Origin: Liopterus haemorrhoidalis
Lineage: Eukaryota; Arthropoda; Insecta; Coleoptera; Dytiscidae
Reading direction: 5' to 3'
DNA length: 64,000 bases
NCBI GenBank assembly: GCA_963971575.1
Contig: OZ020611.1
Location: 21,559,279-21,623,278 of the forward strand
Part shown: piece after piece, positions 23,290 to 34,580 of the stretch
Layout: every line of letters starts with the position of its first letter
How positions within the stretch are numbered: the first letter of the stretch is position 1
The notes under the pieces: model-generated
Seen by the model: only the letters and a program-made list of their open reading frames with translations
What the model was told of the DNA's origin: nothing
Database searches by the model: none
Position numbers and translations under genes: made by a program

Positions 23290-24165
23290 TTAAACTTTAA
23301 TAAATTATTCTAAATTTTTATAAACATTTATAAACTTTTATAATTTTTTATAAACTTTTATCCAAGATGAGCTTCTTTATTTGTGTTTTAAAAGAGATTA
23401 AGCTAAAAGATTTAAGGTTTGTGGGAATAATATTGTATTTAGCGCAAATGTCAAAAGAGAAGCTATGTTTAAATGTTGCAGTTTTGTAAGAAGGTGGAAA
23501 AAGAATACCCTTAAATCTTATATTAACATTATGTACGTCAGATCTGAAGGTGATTTTGTTGTACAAATAAGGGCGAGTTTTGAGAATCAACACTTTATGA
23601 TAAAATACAAGTGATTGCGAAAGTCTTCTTTGTTTCATGTTAAGCCATGTAGACAAGTGAAGATAAGAGGAGATATGCGAGCGCCTTGGTACACCATAGA
23701 TAAATCGCAAACATGAATTTTGGACCTTCTGAATTTTTTTTATATTAACTGCAAGCAGACAGGATCCGTAAACTACACTACCATAAGTAAACAGACTCAA
23801 TACAAGGGAGTCGCATAGTTTTATCCTAATTGCCTGGTTCAGGTATTGTCTGTTACCATAGAGGATCTTTAACTTAAAGTAGGCTGTTCTTACTATGAAA
23901 CTGATATGCTTAGAGAACTTTAATTTATCATCAAAAATCAATCCCAAATTCTTCGCACTGTCGGATACTGTCAGAGCAGACCCGTCAAGAATCAGTTTGC
24001 AAGCTGGCTTAATTAAATTCTGATCGTTCTTTGGACCAAAGATTAAAACTTTTGATTTTCTAGGGTTAATAATTAGATTATGGACCGCAGATGCGTTATG
24101 CAATGACTGAAGGTCTTCGTTAATATTTGAAATAGCAGCTAAGTGGTTATTAAGAGGAAACGAAT
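23290..24165 (-). pseudogene. Jockey-like LINE, 5'-truncated, with 3' tail
   Basis: Open minus-strand frame from about 24165 to 23348: NPRKSKVLIFGPKND, LNLGLIFDDKLKFSKHI-type text, LCDSLVLSLFTYGSVVYGSC, IKKIQKVQNSCLRFIYG and a tail to LILDKSL. These are the post-catalytic regions of jockey-clade RTs. 3' of the stop a short repeat tail of tttataaac units (23300-23360) looks like the LINE 3' tail. Unbroken frame over 250 codons suggests a fairly young truncated insertion. Confidence 0.85.
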
Positions 24166-24179
24166 AAAAACTTTGCGGA

Positions 24180-25075
24180 TTATTCCGCGAAACTCCACAA
24201 TAGGCGTCCCATGAGGGAAATCAATTTTCGTCAGAATATATATAACCATCTCAGAAGAACTCAGGGGAACGTGGGCATGAAAAAAATTGATAAGATAGGT
24301 ACCACGTTTGCTCACAGTGGATCAAAAACGGAATCGCGTGACCATTTTGAAGCAACGTTTGGACATGTACAAACATTGTTGAAACATGACTCCATCACTA
24401 CACACCTAAAATGCAAAAACAGTCAAAACAATGAATTTCTCCTAGGAAACGTGATATGAAGAAGTCAAAAAGGGTTTCCTCTGCCGGAAAGGTTATGGCT
24501 CCAACATTCTGGGATTCACAAGACATAATCTTTATCGACTATCTGGAAAAATGATCACAGAACAAGATTATGCCGTTTTATTGGATCGATTACACGCCGA
24601 ATAAGCGGCCCCATTCGAAGAAGGCAAAAGTTCTGTTCCACCATGACAATGCATTAGCTAACTCGTCCGCTATTACAACCTCCAAACTGGTCGAATTGCG
24701 CTACGAACTGCTCGTTCATCCACCCTATTCTTCAGATTTGCCCTTCTGAGACATATTTGTTTCCAACTATCAATAAATGGTTCGCTAGAAAAAGATTTGC
24801 ATTGAACGAAGAGACCATCGCTAAAACATACGCCTATTTTTGAGAACGGAAAAATTGTATTTTTTGGAACTCTTAAAGAAGTTGGAATATCGTTGAGCAA
24901 AATGTATCGAGCAAAAAGAAAACTGTGTTAAAAACTATGTCGCATTTTGATGAAAAAAAATCTTTCATTTCAAAGTCAATGACTTCGTATACAATTTAAC
25001 TGCAAAATTTGCAGTCAAAAAGTAATTTCGCGAATCATTCAACCAGTTAATTTTTGTACAAGACACTTTAATAAC
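24180..25075 (+). pseudogene. Decayed mariner transposase
   Basis: With frame changes: GFTRHNLYRLSGKMITEQDY-like text, VMAPTFWDSQDIIFIDYLEK, KAKVLFHHDNALANSSAITT, SKLVELRYELL and HPPYSSDLPF. It matches the DD34D mariner catalytic region (second Asp in HHDN; the third in the 'PSD' block is lost). Many stops. No terminal repeats recognised. Confidence 0.78.
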
Positions 25076-26150
25076 TAATATACTAAATACTAACTAGCTT
25101 AAATCTGTTTATATCGTCACGAAAACAATCCTTAAAACCTTAATACCTCAAAAATTAAAACAAAATTATACCCTTTCTCAAAAATTGGCAGTATAGTACC
25201 TTCATTACAATCTTGATTCCCTTAAATTAAAAAATAAAAATACTTTAAATTCGAAAATTACAACATGCGTGTGTCCCACATATAACGATAATTGAATAAA
25301 TTTCATCAACTCAGAAAATGGATTCAAACATGCAATTCACACTGTAAAACTTTCAACATTTTGCTTACTTTGTTGCAAATGAGAAAATATATAAACGAAA
25401 TTTATATATAATATACATCTTAGTTTATGAGTGCATATAAATATGGAGTAAATCAAAATGTCAATTAAACTGTGAAAGAATATAATAATATTATTAATGA
25501 TAATTAAAAGTAGGAGCGTGTATATTAGGTAATTGGATGGAAATATAATTATTTCCTTGTTTTTATTTTTATGAGTTTTTCCGTTTGTAAATCATAAATA
25601 TTTTCTATACAATCACAATAAAAAGTAGGCTTTTGCGCTCTGCGAAAACAAACCAAAATTGACATTTGCCGAAGACTATTACTTTGCGCTTAAAGCACAA
25701 AGTAAATAAATTCGCTCTGTATAACCTACAAATGTGAAAAAAGTGTCATTCCACCGCATAATACCCGAATAACTCGTTTTTATATACCACTTGTTTGTTT
25801 CCAGGACAATGTGTAAATAGTTTCGATATTTTTAATAATTATTACGACGTTTGTTGCAATAAAACTTAAATTTTAAAGAAAACCATTAAGTTAATTTTAT
25901 TTCATTTAAATATTGAAAAATTATGGAAATCAGTGACAGTAATATTTCATGCAAAAAAAATATTTTAAAATAAAAAAATGTTTATTTAATTTTTTATTTT
26001 TTTTACATTTAGCTAAAAATTCTTCGGAATCGGATATTATAATAAGAAATAATACAAATAGTACTTTTAATATAAAAATAAATGATAATTAATAGTGTCG
26101 TGTATGATTTACTATTATTATTACTCTGTGTTCTTCAAACATATTAAAAG
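25076..26150. other. Unassigned stretch
   Basis: AT-rich, no recognisable genes or repeats apart from short homopolymer runs. Confidence 0.5.
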
Positions 26151-26153
26151 TCT

Positions 26154-26370
26154 AGAGTTGTCCACCGAACTCACGTTCTCGTTTCTTAAGTCTGCTGGTT
26201 TGAGATCAGAAACAGAAGGTTTTGTGTTTGCGTGTCAGGATGGTATTATAAATACTTTGGCGTACAGGGCCCGCATATTCCAAATAGCGGAGTCCACACT
26301 CTGTAGGTTGTGCCACCACCATTCTGAAACGATTATGCACATTCTGTCTGCTTGTCCATCTCTTGCAGCG
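26154..26370 (+). pseudogene. R2-type (RLE) LINE fragment with zinc knuckle
   Basis: STELTFSFLKSAGLRSETEG, FVFACQDGIINTLAYRARIF, TLCRLCHHHSETIMHILSAC. The C-x2-C-x7-H-x4-C pattern is the zinc knuckle before the restriction-like endonuclease of R2-type LINEs. Same family as the split copy at 12848-14500. It runs into the N gap. Confidence 0.75.
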
Positions 26371-26570
26371 NNNNNNNNNNNNNNNNNNNNNNNNNNNNNN
26401 NNNNNNNNNNNNNNNNNNNNNNNNNNNNNNNNNNNNNNNNNNNNNNNNNNNNNNNNNNNNNNNNNNNNNNNNNNNNNNNNNNNNNNNNNNNNNNNNNNNN
26501 NNNNNNNNNNNNNNNNNNNNNNNNNNNNNNNNNNNNNNNNNNNNNNNNNNNNNNNNNNNNNNNNNNNNNN
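26371..26570. other. Assembly gap, 200 N
   Basis: Exactly 200 N, most likely a placeholder of unknown true length. Confidence 0.99.
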
Positions 26571-26617
26571 AACAGAAGGTTTTGTGTTTGCGTGTCAGGA
26601 TGGTGTTATAAATACTT
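26571..26617 (+). repeat. Second copy of the LINE segment after the gap
   Basis: Nearly identical to 26211-26259 ('aacagaaggttttgtgtttg...'), differing by one base, then diverging into a tttga repeat. Either a real second truncated insertion or a mis-join at the gap. Confidence 0.8.
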
Positions 26618-26750
26618 TGATTTGATTTGATTGAAAATAATATAAATAACTTACTATTTCCGTTAGAGCAAGAATGCATATAACAAAAAAGCAGGAAAAA
26701 GCATAACAGAACAGGCAAAGCAATATATAGATAATGTTATAAAATGTAAA

Positions 26751-28378
26751 TGGGTCATTCCATGTCAAGTGGTCTAATTTTAAAAAAGTGCCCCGCGCGA
26801 CCCTCACGTATTTGGCTGAAACTTTGGTAAAATTTTAGGTTCGCCGGCGGAATATTTGTGGAGCTATAGCCCTTTGTTTGACCCCATACTAGAACCCGCG
26901 ACAGTACGCCAGCGAGATTTCAACAACTTTGAGTCCCAATATCTCATTAACAAGCTTTTCAAAATGCACGAAATTTTGCCAACTTGTACAACTTTATGGG
27001 CTTTATTCAATAATATTAATTAAACTTTTTATATGTTGCACCCAAAAAGTGTAAAGTGGTTCAAAGTTGGCCAAAAAATTTACGGTTCAGAAAAAATGTA
27101 AAGTTTAGTTTTCTACAGCTATGGCTGTAGTTAAGCTACAGTCGTGATACTTTGCACATAGTGTCTCTGTATAACTCTCTTTTCAAATGTTTGGTTTTAA
27201 CTTTCTAGCTACTCTTGTTAGCTTACAAATTTAGTGTAAAGTTTGCGATTTGTGTAAAGTAGCCAAAAATAGGGTATTTTCAAACCGATTTTGCGGAAAA
27301 GAGTCACCCAGAAACTTTTTGAAACCTACTCCATTAGAAAGAGCATATTTTAGACCCCCTAAAAAAGTTGGATAGATGTTTCAACGCAGACATATAAAGC
27401 CCTAAAATCAGGGTGCAAAACAGGGCGTCATTGCCACGCCGATGCTGAATTCTACAACATGCAATTTTCTATTTTTCAGATTGTTAGTTGTTTTTATACT
27501 ACATACAGGTACTGCATAAGTACCCAAGTCTTACTGTCGTACCGATCTCATTGCATTGGCAACCTCCTATACCTATAACACATTTCTATGGCAATCACCT
27601 ATGACATAACCGCCATTTTTTCAGTTTTTTTTTTCTTCAAATTTTCCGCTTTATTAATGCCATATTTGTTAGCATGAACAGTTATAGGTTGTCATATATT
27701 ATTTCTAGGTTATTTTTCAGAGTCTCCTAAACTTTATATGCCCGTTGCACATTATCATTATATAATTTGATTCCAAAATGAGTGTTGACACATCGGTGGC
27801 ACATTCTTCCTCCGCTTCCGAGTGCATTATTGGACAAAAATTGTCATCGAAGTGCCATAGTGTATAATTGCAAAAAAAATCGAATTCATTCTCATTGGCA
27901 GCTTATCAGCTGTGGGCACCACAGGACCAACCGCCATCATAAAGTACTTGTATAAAATACATTCTAGCAGCAGAGTAGAAATAACTTGGCCTAATATTTT
28001 TTAACAGAGATATTATTTATCATGACCGTGGAAACGTTACATGTAAGTATGAAAAAATTGTGACTTGAAAAAATTTCGAACATTTTTAAATTTTTTTCGT
28101 TTTATCAAAAAAACGTCTCAAATAAAAGTTATTAGTTATTGCATTTATAGCAACTTTTGTTAAATAAATTTTTTCGAAATATTTTTCTGTTGCTAAATAT
28201 TCGCAAAAATCTTAAAATCGACACGAGGAAACTCCCATTTCTAGTCGACCGATTTTTACCAAAAGTTGATCAACTCGTGCCATTGATGTCAACAGCTTAA
28301 ATATGCAGTTTCATAAAAATCCTTTTAGCCGAATTTGCTCTGCACGTGTACACAGACAGACGGACGGACAGACGGACG

Positions 28379-28409
<31 letters not shown>

Positions 28410-29212
28410 CGACAGAAATCATGCTAAAAATAGTCAAAACGTTATGTAGGGACCTCTTGAAAGATAAAGGATAATTGCATGTTGTAGCATACAGCATCGC
28501 CGTGGCAATGACGCCCTGATTTACACCTGGTTTTAGGGCCTTATATGTCTGCGTTGAAACATCTATCCAACTTTTTTAGGGGGTATAAAATATGCTCTTT
28601 CTAATGGAGTAGGTTTCAAAAAGTTTCTGGGTGACTCTTTTCCGCAAAATCGATTTGAAAATACCCTATTTTTGGCTACTTTACACAAATCGCAAACTTT
28701 ACACTAAATTTGTAAGCTAACAAGAGTAGCTAGAAAGTTAAAACCAAACATTTGAAAAGAGAGTTATACAGAGACACTATGTGCAAAGTATCACGACTGT
28801 AGCTTAACTACAGCCATAGCTGTAGAAAACTAAACTTTACATTTTTTCTGAAACGTAAAATTTTTGGCCAACTTTGAACCACTTTACACTTTTTGGGTGA
28901 AACATATAAAAAGTATAATTAATATCATTGAATAAAGCCCATAAAGTTGTACAAGTTGGCAAAATTTCGTGCATTTTGAAAAGCTTGTGAATGAGATAAT
29001 GGGACTCAAAGTTGTTGAAATCTTGCTGGCGTACTGTCGCGGGTTCCAGTATGTGGTCAAACAAAGGGCTATAGCTCCACAAATATGCCGCCGGCGAACC
29101 TAAAATTTTACCAAAGTTTGTTTGGGACATAGGGAGTCCTCCACAGAAAATTTCAGCCAAATCTGAAATGGTCGCGCGGGGAGCCCTAGACCACTTGACA
29201 TGGAATGACCCA
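26751..29212. mobile_element. Foldback DNA transposon, 2462 bp with ~720-bp arms
   Basis: The ends are perfect inverted repeats (TGGGTCATTCCATGTCAAGT), and the arms continue as a near-identical inverted pair from about 26751-27475 and 28465-29212, leaving a ~1-kb centre. An exact 8-bp duplication aatgtaaa flanks it (26743-26750, 29213-29220), a size used by hAT, P and Merlin groups. The centre has a GACA/GACG microsatellite (28352-28410) and a short frame at 27778 beginning MSVDTSVAHSSSAS, but no recognisable transposase. The superfamily is left open. Confidence 0.88.
28352..28410. repeat. GACA/GACG microsatellite
   Basis: Interrupted tetranucleotide array inside the foldback centre; distinct flanks from the Helentron-like arrays. 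Confidence 0.9.
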
Positions 29213-29256
29213 AATGTAAAATTTTTTCAAATATATTATATTATTTTTATTTTCAG

Positions 29257-29392
29257 AGTGGAAGACAATGACGATTTGGTTGAAATTATTGATGGTTGTT
29301 CTAAAAAGTTGAAGGAAATGTACGGAGAATTTTATATAAGTGAAATACTGACGCAACACCCGGATGTCAACCGACAACTTATTGTCGCTGAG
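29257..29392 (+). CDS. CFAP61 exon 1 of those visible
   Basis: Acceptor tttcag (to 29256), donor GAG|gtaaca. The exon starts with one base completing a codon and reads VEDNDDLVEIIDG...KKLKEMYGEFYISEILTQ...RQLIVAE. This matches the region of CFAP61 that begins 'VEDHDDL' at the end of the first acetyltransferase-like domain. CFAP61 is an axonemal protein of the calmodulin-and-spoke-associated complex at radial spoke 3, needed for flagellar beating and sperm motility. Upstream exons (roughly the first 190 residues) were not found in this window. The foldback transposon at 26751-29212 ends 44 bp before this exon. Ends in phase 0. Confidence 0.88.
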
Positions 29393-29570
29393 GTAACAGT
29401 ATTTCCTTTTAAAAAAAATTCCTCGAGAAATTTTCCATAAGATAATTTTCACTAAATATTTATTATAATGCATAACATCCATTTGATCACATCCAAACCG
29501 TTTGTTAATCTGAGAACTAACAGATTTATTTAATGCTATATTTTTCTATACAAATTCAATATAAAAATTG

Positions 29571-30660
29571 ATGTAAAGTGTGATTTTTTACACATTTCTG
29601 GATTTTGTAGGTATTAAATAAGTAAAAGAAGCCTATAAAATGGTGGATGACTAGGACAATATTTTTTCTATAATCACATAAAAATCAATGTTTTTTTGGT
29701 AATCGTATTTATTTGTTAATTTGAACACTTTCAGAGTTTATATAATACTTTCAGAGCTTTCATTTAATTTTTTAAAACTAAATTTACGGTTTGCTTTGTT
29801 TCTTCATTAAAGGAATAACAAATATATTGATAAATATATAGGAATTTCTCACTATTAAGAATGTGTTATTTGTTTTATAAGTAATTATTTCACTACTATA
29901 AATGATTTATTTCTCTTTGATACCTTAAAAATTAAAAACTAAAGACAGAGCTTTCACACATGAACGCTACACAACTTACATTACATAACGTAGCTCGTAG
30001 AATGCGGAAAAGTGTATTCTCAACTGTTAGAAATTTTTTAATATTTTTTATATTTCAAAAGAAGACATGAATTAAATTCTTAAAATCCATTTTGCCAACA
30101 CAAAAAATGCGATATCTTCTGAAAATATAATCTGATCAAAACTTCCTGTTGTACTATTCCGGTTTACATTAATGTACTTTACTCAGATTTTTAGATTAAT
30201 CCCCATAAGTTATAAGGTTTTTTAGCACATTTTTTGCAAAAAACAAAATAAAAAATAAAATAAATAAAAAAAAACCAAATCTTTTTATTCCTGAATCCGC
30301 GTTTTAGTAGCTTTCTTTAAATACCACCCAATAAATTTTAAAGGAATAATTATGTTTTTTTTTTTACGAAAATCCAATATTTTTCGAAAAACTAATTTGA
30401 TCAAAAATTTCTTTTGAACTATTCTGGTTCCCTTCGATGTACGTTATTAATACCCCTCTAAGAATTAGGGTGGGGGACAAAAAAAATTGATTAAGTTTTG
30501 GCGAAAATGCCATAAAAAAAGATTATTAAAAATTAAAAATTTGCTGACTCAGCCACGCATTAAGAGGTTTCATTTGATATCCTAATGAAAATAAAAAAAT
30601 ATATATTTTTTCCCCGATGTATTCCTTTGAACTCTCAATAGTTTATTTAGATTCACGGTA
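29571..30660 (-). mobile_element. Decayed Helentron/DINE-1-like copies
   Basis: Begins 'ttgatgtaaagtgtga' and a damaged hairpin, then 'ctggattttgtaggtatt', as the 3' end of the family. The 'ataatctgatcaaaa' / 'cctgttgtactattccggtt' block appears at about 30123-30172 and again at about 30396-30430, so two old copies or a partial duplication are merged. No microsatellite. In CFAP61 intron 1. Confidence 0.6.
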
Positions 30661-30661
30661 A

Positions 30662-31724
30662 GTTCATCGAAAATCAATTCATCAATTCATCGAAAATCAA
30701 TTCATCGGAAATCAATTTATCGAATATCAATTCATCGAAAATCAATTCATCTAAAATCAAATCATCGAAAATCAATTCATCGAAAATCAATTCATCGAAT
30801 GATAAATTCATCGAATAAATCATTCATCGAAAAAAAAATATTTTGTAAATATTTGAGAGGAATGCCGAGGGGATCGGAAAGCCAAAAAAGCAGTGGTCAA
30901 TAAAAGTTGACAGACTACGCTTATTAAATAATCATACTTGGTCTATTAATAATTTTTAAATTTTCCATTCAGATATGATTTGTTCAATGTACGGTGATTC
31001 TAAACAGGTGGCATTGTTATGTTAGTGTGAGTTTGTTTTGTCATTAAACTAGATGATGGGTAGCTCGCTTCGCTCGGCTTCTTCAAACCAAACCCTTACT
31101 AACCTAACCTAAGATAGTGTTTTGACATTAAACTAGAAGATGGGTAGCTCGCTTCGCTCGGCTTCTAACAAAACCCTTACTAACCTAACCTAACCTAAAA
31201 TAGTGCATTGTCCTTAAACTAGAAGATGGGTAACTCGCTCCGCTCGGTTTTAGACTTTTACTAGCTAAACCTAACCTAATTACCTTGTTTTTAGATGAAT
31301 AGTACTTTCTTTTACCCCATATTAGCCCAATTAAAATGCGTATCATTGTGTATGAATTTATAAAAATTATTTGCATGCAATTGCCCATAACCTGTCTTAT
31401 TGAACCTTAAAAACAAAAAATTTATTTGTTTTATTATATAAGTTTTCTTATTATATTTCTTTATTTATATTCAAACACTATGTCACTTTATTTACCTTTT
31501 TTTAAACCATATAAAAAAATGTATGCAATTATTTCTTAGTCTGTTTACTTTTATTGACCACTGCTTTTTTGACTTTCCGATCCCCTCGGCATTTCTCTCA
31601 AATATTTACAAAATATTTTTTTTTCGATGAATTGACGATTCGATGAATTGATCATTCGATGAATTGATTTTCGATGAATTGATTTTCGATGAATTGATTT
31701 TCGATGAATTGATTTTCGATGAAC
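30662..31724. mobile_element. Foldback element with 15-bp tandem-repeat arms
   Basis: Outer arms are tandem 15-bp units TTCATCGAAAATCAA with some variation (30663-30835) and the inverted equivalent (31625-31724). Inner arms (about 30830-30912 and 31545-31627) are a nearly perfect inverted pair containing 'gccgaggggatcgg'. The central ~630 bp holds three ~85-bp tandem units. Resembles the structure of Drosophila FB elements (inverted arms made of short tandem repeats), by analogy only. No protein recognised. Confidence 0.8.
31048..31285. repeat. Three ~85-bp tandem units in the foldback centre
   Basis: Units begin 'actagatgatggg'/'actagaagatggg' at 31048, 31132 and 31218. Each has 'ctcgcttcgctcgg' and ends with two or three cctaa repeats, like the insect telomere unit but too short to be telomeric. 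Confidence 0.85.
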
Positions 31725-31785
31725 AAGTCGGTTACCCTTACAGCCATTTGGTTACAATTCCTATTATACAGAAAAATGAATGACG

Positions 31786-32075
31786 GCATAATGGTTTCTA
31801 TGCCTACAATAATAATAGATAGGCAGAGAAAGTAAGTTCTCCGTTTCTAGACCTGCGGCTTCAGACATGAAAACCAAGTAGTCAGTATGACGTTACGACC
31901 GACCCTATTAAAGCTTGAATATGTGTAGACCCCAGAAACTGTACATTATCGGAAAATAAAAATTCCGCGAAAGTGAGTAGATTTGAACCTGCGCCTCTGT
32001 GCTCCGTAGCAAACGTCTTACCCCAAAACGACGGTAATAAAAGCACTGGTTTCCCTTTAATAAGTAAATAAATAA
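31786..32075 (-). mobile_element. tRNA-derived SINE
   Basis: On the minus strand the head (about 32060-31975) reads like a tRNA: 'gtcgttttggggtaagacg' as D-arm and 'gcaggttcaaatctac' as B box/T-arm. It is followed by a body 'tagggtcggtcgtaacgtc...ggtctagaaacggagaactta' that recurs in the next feature, and an 'attattattg' tail. Structure fits a Pol III-driven SINE mobilised by a LINE. Confidence 0.6.
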
Positions 32076-32084
32076 ATAATAGGT

Positions 32085-32290
32085 TCCCAACGCCTACATA
32101 GGCATATAAGGGGCAGAGAAGGTAAGTTCTCCGTTTCTAGAACGCCGGTCATAGATATGAAAGCCACGTGGTCAGTGAAGTTTCGACCGATCCTATTATC
32201 CCTGAGTGAACCAGTACTAATTTATAAGTATTAAATACTTATACTACGGCAACTAATAAAAGAGTCGTCTTGGTTTCCCTTTAAGATCCC
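32085..32290 (-). mobile_element. Second, shorter copy of the SINE
   Basis: Shares the body of the preceding SINE ('gcagagaaggtaagttctcc', 'tttctagaacgccgg', 'cgaccgatcctattat') in the same orientation. The tRNA-like head is mostly lost. Confidence 0.55.
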
Positions 32291-32305
32291 ATTTAAAAAA
32301 AAAAT

Positions 32306-33288
32306 TATGTGAAGTGTGAATCTTCACACATTTCTGGGTTTTGCAGGTATTTAGTAACTGAATGATGATTATTTGGAATGCCAAAAATTATGTCAAAATA
32401 TTTTTTTATGAATTTTAATTCGAATGCCTAATACCATTATTTAAGTTTCTAAATATGTGCAGTATTTTATTTATATAGCAAGGTTCAGTAAGATTTTTAA
32501 AATTGCGCCTATGGCTTTCATTGGTTGCTTAAATCATAAGCCCCGCCCTCTGATTTCGTCAAACAGAATTAAATTATAATTTCAACACTTCCCACTGGTT
32601 ATTAAATTTACGCTTTTAAAAAATAAATGCAACATTTACCAATATATAACTAGAATTTTGACAAAATAATTTAAACAAAATAAAAATGCAAAAAAAAACA
32701 GAAAAAATAAAATTAACAGGATTCGAACTGTGCAACGTTCGAACTGCAAATTACAAAGTGTATGACAAAACCAACTGAGTCACCAGAGCTACTGATCTGG
32801 TGTGTTACAAAGCGAATTAAATATTTAACATATTTTAGTTAAAAACACAAAAAATGCGTTATTCTCCGAAAACATAATCTGATCAAAAATTCCTGTTGTA
32901 CTATTCCGGTTCACACCAATGTACATTACTTAGAATTTATTCAAATTTTTAGTTTAAACCATCTGGGCTACAGGTGTGGAACAAAATTTTTTTTTCACAA
33001 TTTTGGCAAAAATCTTATCAAAATAATTTATTTTGCAAAAATAAAATTTTGATCGTTAATCCACGTACTAAGGGCTTTCATTTGATACTCTACTGAGAAT
33101 TTTTAAAAAATGTATTTTTTTTGATGAGCACATATTTGTTTATATTTTTAGGGGGATATGTTTTTTAGATGTTTTAGTATTTTTCCTATGTGCGGGTCAA
33201 AGAGTTGTATAAGCATGCCAAATTTCAACTTTCTAGGTTTAGCCGTTTGGCTACAATTTTTACCGGACAGACAGACAGACAGACAGAC

Positions 33289-33324
<36 letters not shown>

Positions 33325-33373
33325 GACAAAATGACGGTATAAGGGTGTTTTGGTCATACCTACAAAACCTTTA
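32306..33373 (-). mobile_element. Helentron/DINE-1-like element, copy 4
   Basis: Same family, minus orientation: hairpin GTGTGAA-TC-TTCACAC at about 32315-32330, tRNA-like module (32716-32797), core 'tttctaggtttagccgtttgg', AGAC array of about 15 units (33266-33325), and end 'gtcatacctacaaaacc'. The loop differs from other copies while the stem is unchanged. In CFAP61 intron 1. Confidence 0.75.
32716..32797 (-). other. tRNA-like module in copy 4
   Basis: Best preserved of the four: A box TGACTCAGTTGG (32782-32771) and B box GTTCGAATCCTG (32728-32717), with 42 bases between. A second GTTCGAA lies just upstream of the B box. Confidence 0.7.
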
Positions 33374-34290
33374 AAATTAATAAGGCAACATTTTTCAAAA
33401 TATTAAATAAAAAATAATTGTATTAAACGGAAACTGTGTGTTAAGAGTATATTTGTTTTAAAAGATCAGCGTGCCAATATTTATTTAACAATTAATATGC
33501 TGCTCATAAAAAACTTTCAATTTTCAAAATAGTACGTGTAACAGGATCTTAGTAATATATTATTTTCTCTTCTGCATGCATAAATGGATTAATATCAGGC
33601 CAATAACCTTACCAAATTATAAATTAGCAAACTTTTCATTAATTTATGTTATTAATTTAAGATATATCTCAATTTTAAATAAGGCTGCTGCAACCGAGTA
33701 AAAGTATTCTTAAACCAACCATTATGGGAAAGCGTTATTAATTTGTAAGTTCCTGTGACGAAACAATTCAACGTATATTATAAAGAAATTTAACAATATT
33801 TTAAAATATATGATTACTGTAAAATCACTTATTAGTTTTACTATTGGATTTATACACTTACAAATACTCACATGTAATGTGAACAAAAATGTAGTTCGTT
33901 CAATAAAGTTATTAGTAAAGTTAATATTTTCCCATCAAATAAGTTGCTAACATTTCTCTTTGACTCAGATATGTTGCATGTTAGAGATAATCAAGAAAAA
34001 AAATCTGTTTATTACTGTAATTTTTACAATTTAGCAAGTTTAAAGAATTTGTTCGGGTTAATGTGCGCACTTTCTCACAAAAACACTTATGAAGTCCAAG
34101 AAATATGTATTATTTATTTAGCTCCCATACAGCACGTCAAACAAAAGGGGATACGCATAAAATTTACATTTCCTTAAAACTACATTTTTTTGATATGTTA
34201 ATGTTAGTTATGTCACCTAACAAAACAAAAATCACATTTTAATTAATATTACAGCCAAATTTTTTAATTAAAATATTGTAAATTTGAAAT
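33374..34290. other. Unassigned intron sequence
   Basis: AT-rich part of CFAP61 intron 1 with no recognised element; a 77-codon ORF at 33944-34177 has no family resemblance. Confidence 0.5.
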
Positions 34291-34449
34291 AGGCCGACCA
34301 CAGCGCGAATGTTGCCGAGTAAATACGACTGAGCATGACGTCAAGCTCTAGACGGCTAAGACTACAACATAATCTTTACGTGTGTATATTGTATTGTTCG
34401 AGAGTTTTGTATTTGTTTTTAAACAATTTTTCACGCATTTATTATTAAA

Positions 34450-34580
34450 ATGGCAGATAAAGATTTTGTTAGGGCTCAGAGGGATAATTTACCCAACATT
34501 GATGCATTTATGCTCATGGAATATATGAAAAATAATGAATGCTACAGTGCTGAAGAAATACGTGGTGTCAAAACAGACTT
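34450..34580 (+). CDS. Possible first exon of a transposon-associated SWIM/YqaJ-type gene
   Basis: Begins ATG after an untranslated AT-rich leader and reads MADKDFVRAQRDNLPNIDAF, then LMEYMKNNECYSAEEIRGVK, ending in phase 2 at a strong donor gtaagt. From memory this resembles the N-terminus of insect proteins with a SWIM zinc finger and a YqaJ-like recombinase domain, many of them transposon-borne. No downstream exon was recognised. Because it lies inside a CFAP61 intron and has no partner exon, a truncated mobile gene is more likely than a host gene. Confidence 0.45.

Noticed and set aside
30662..30835. Regular short repeats that could suggest a CRISPR array
   Set aside because: 15-bp units are head to tail without unique spacers, recur inverted at 31625-31724, and the genome is an insect's.
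31048..31285. CCTAA runs suggesting an interstitial telomere
   Set aside because: Only two or three units at a time, embedded in an 85-bp tandem repeat inside a foldback element.
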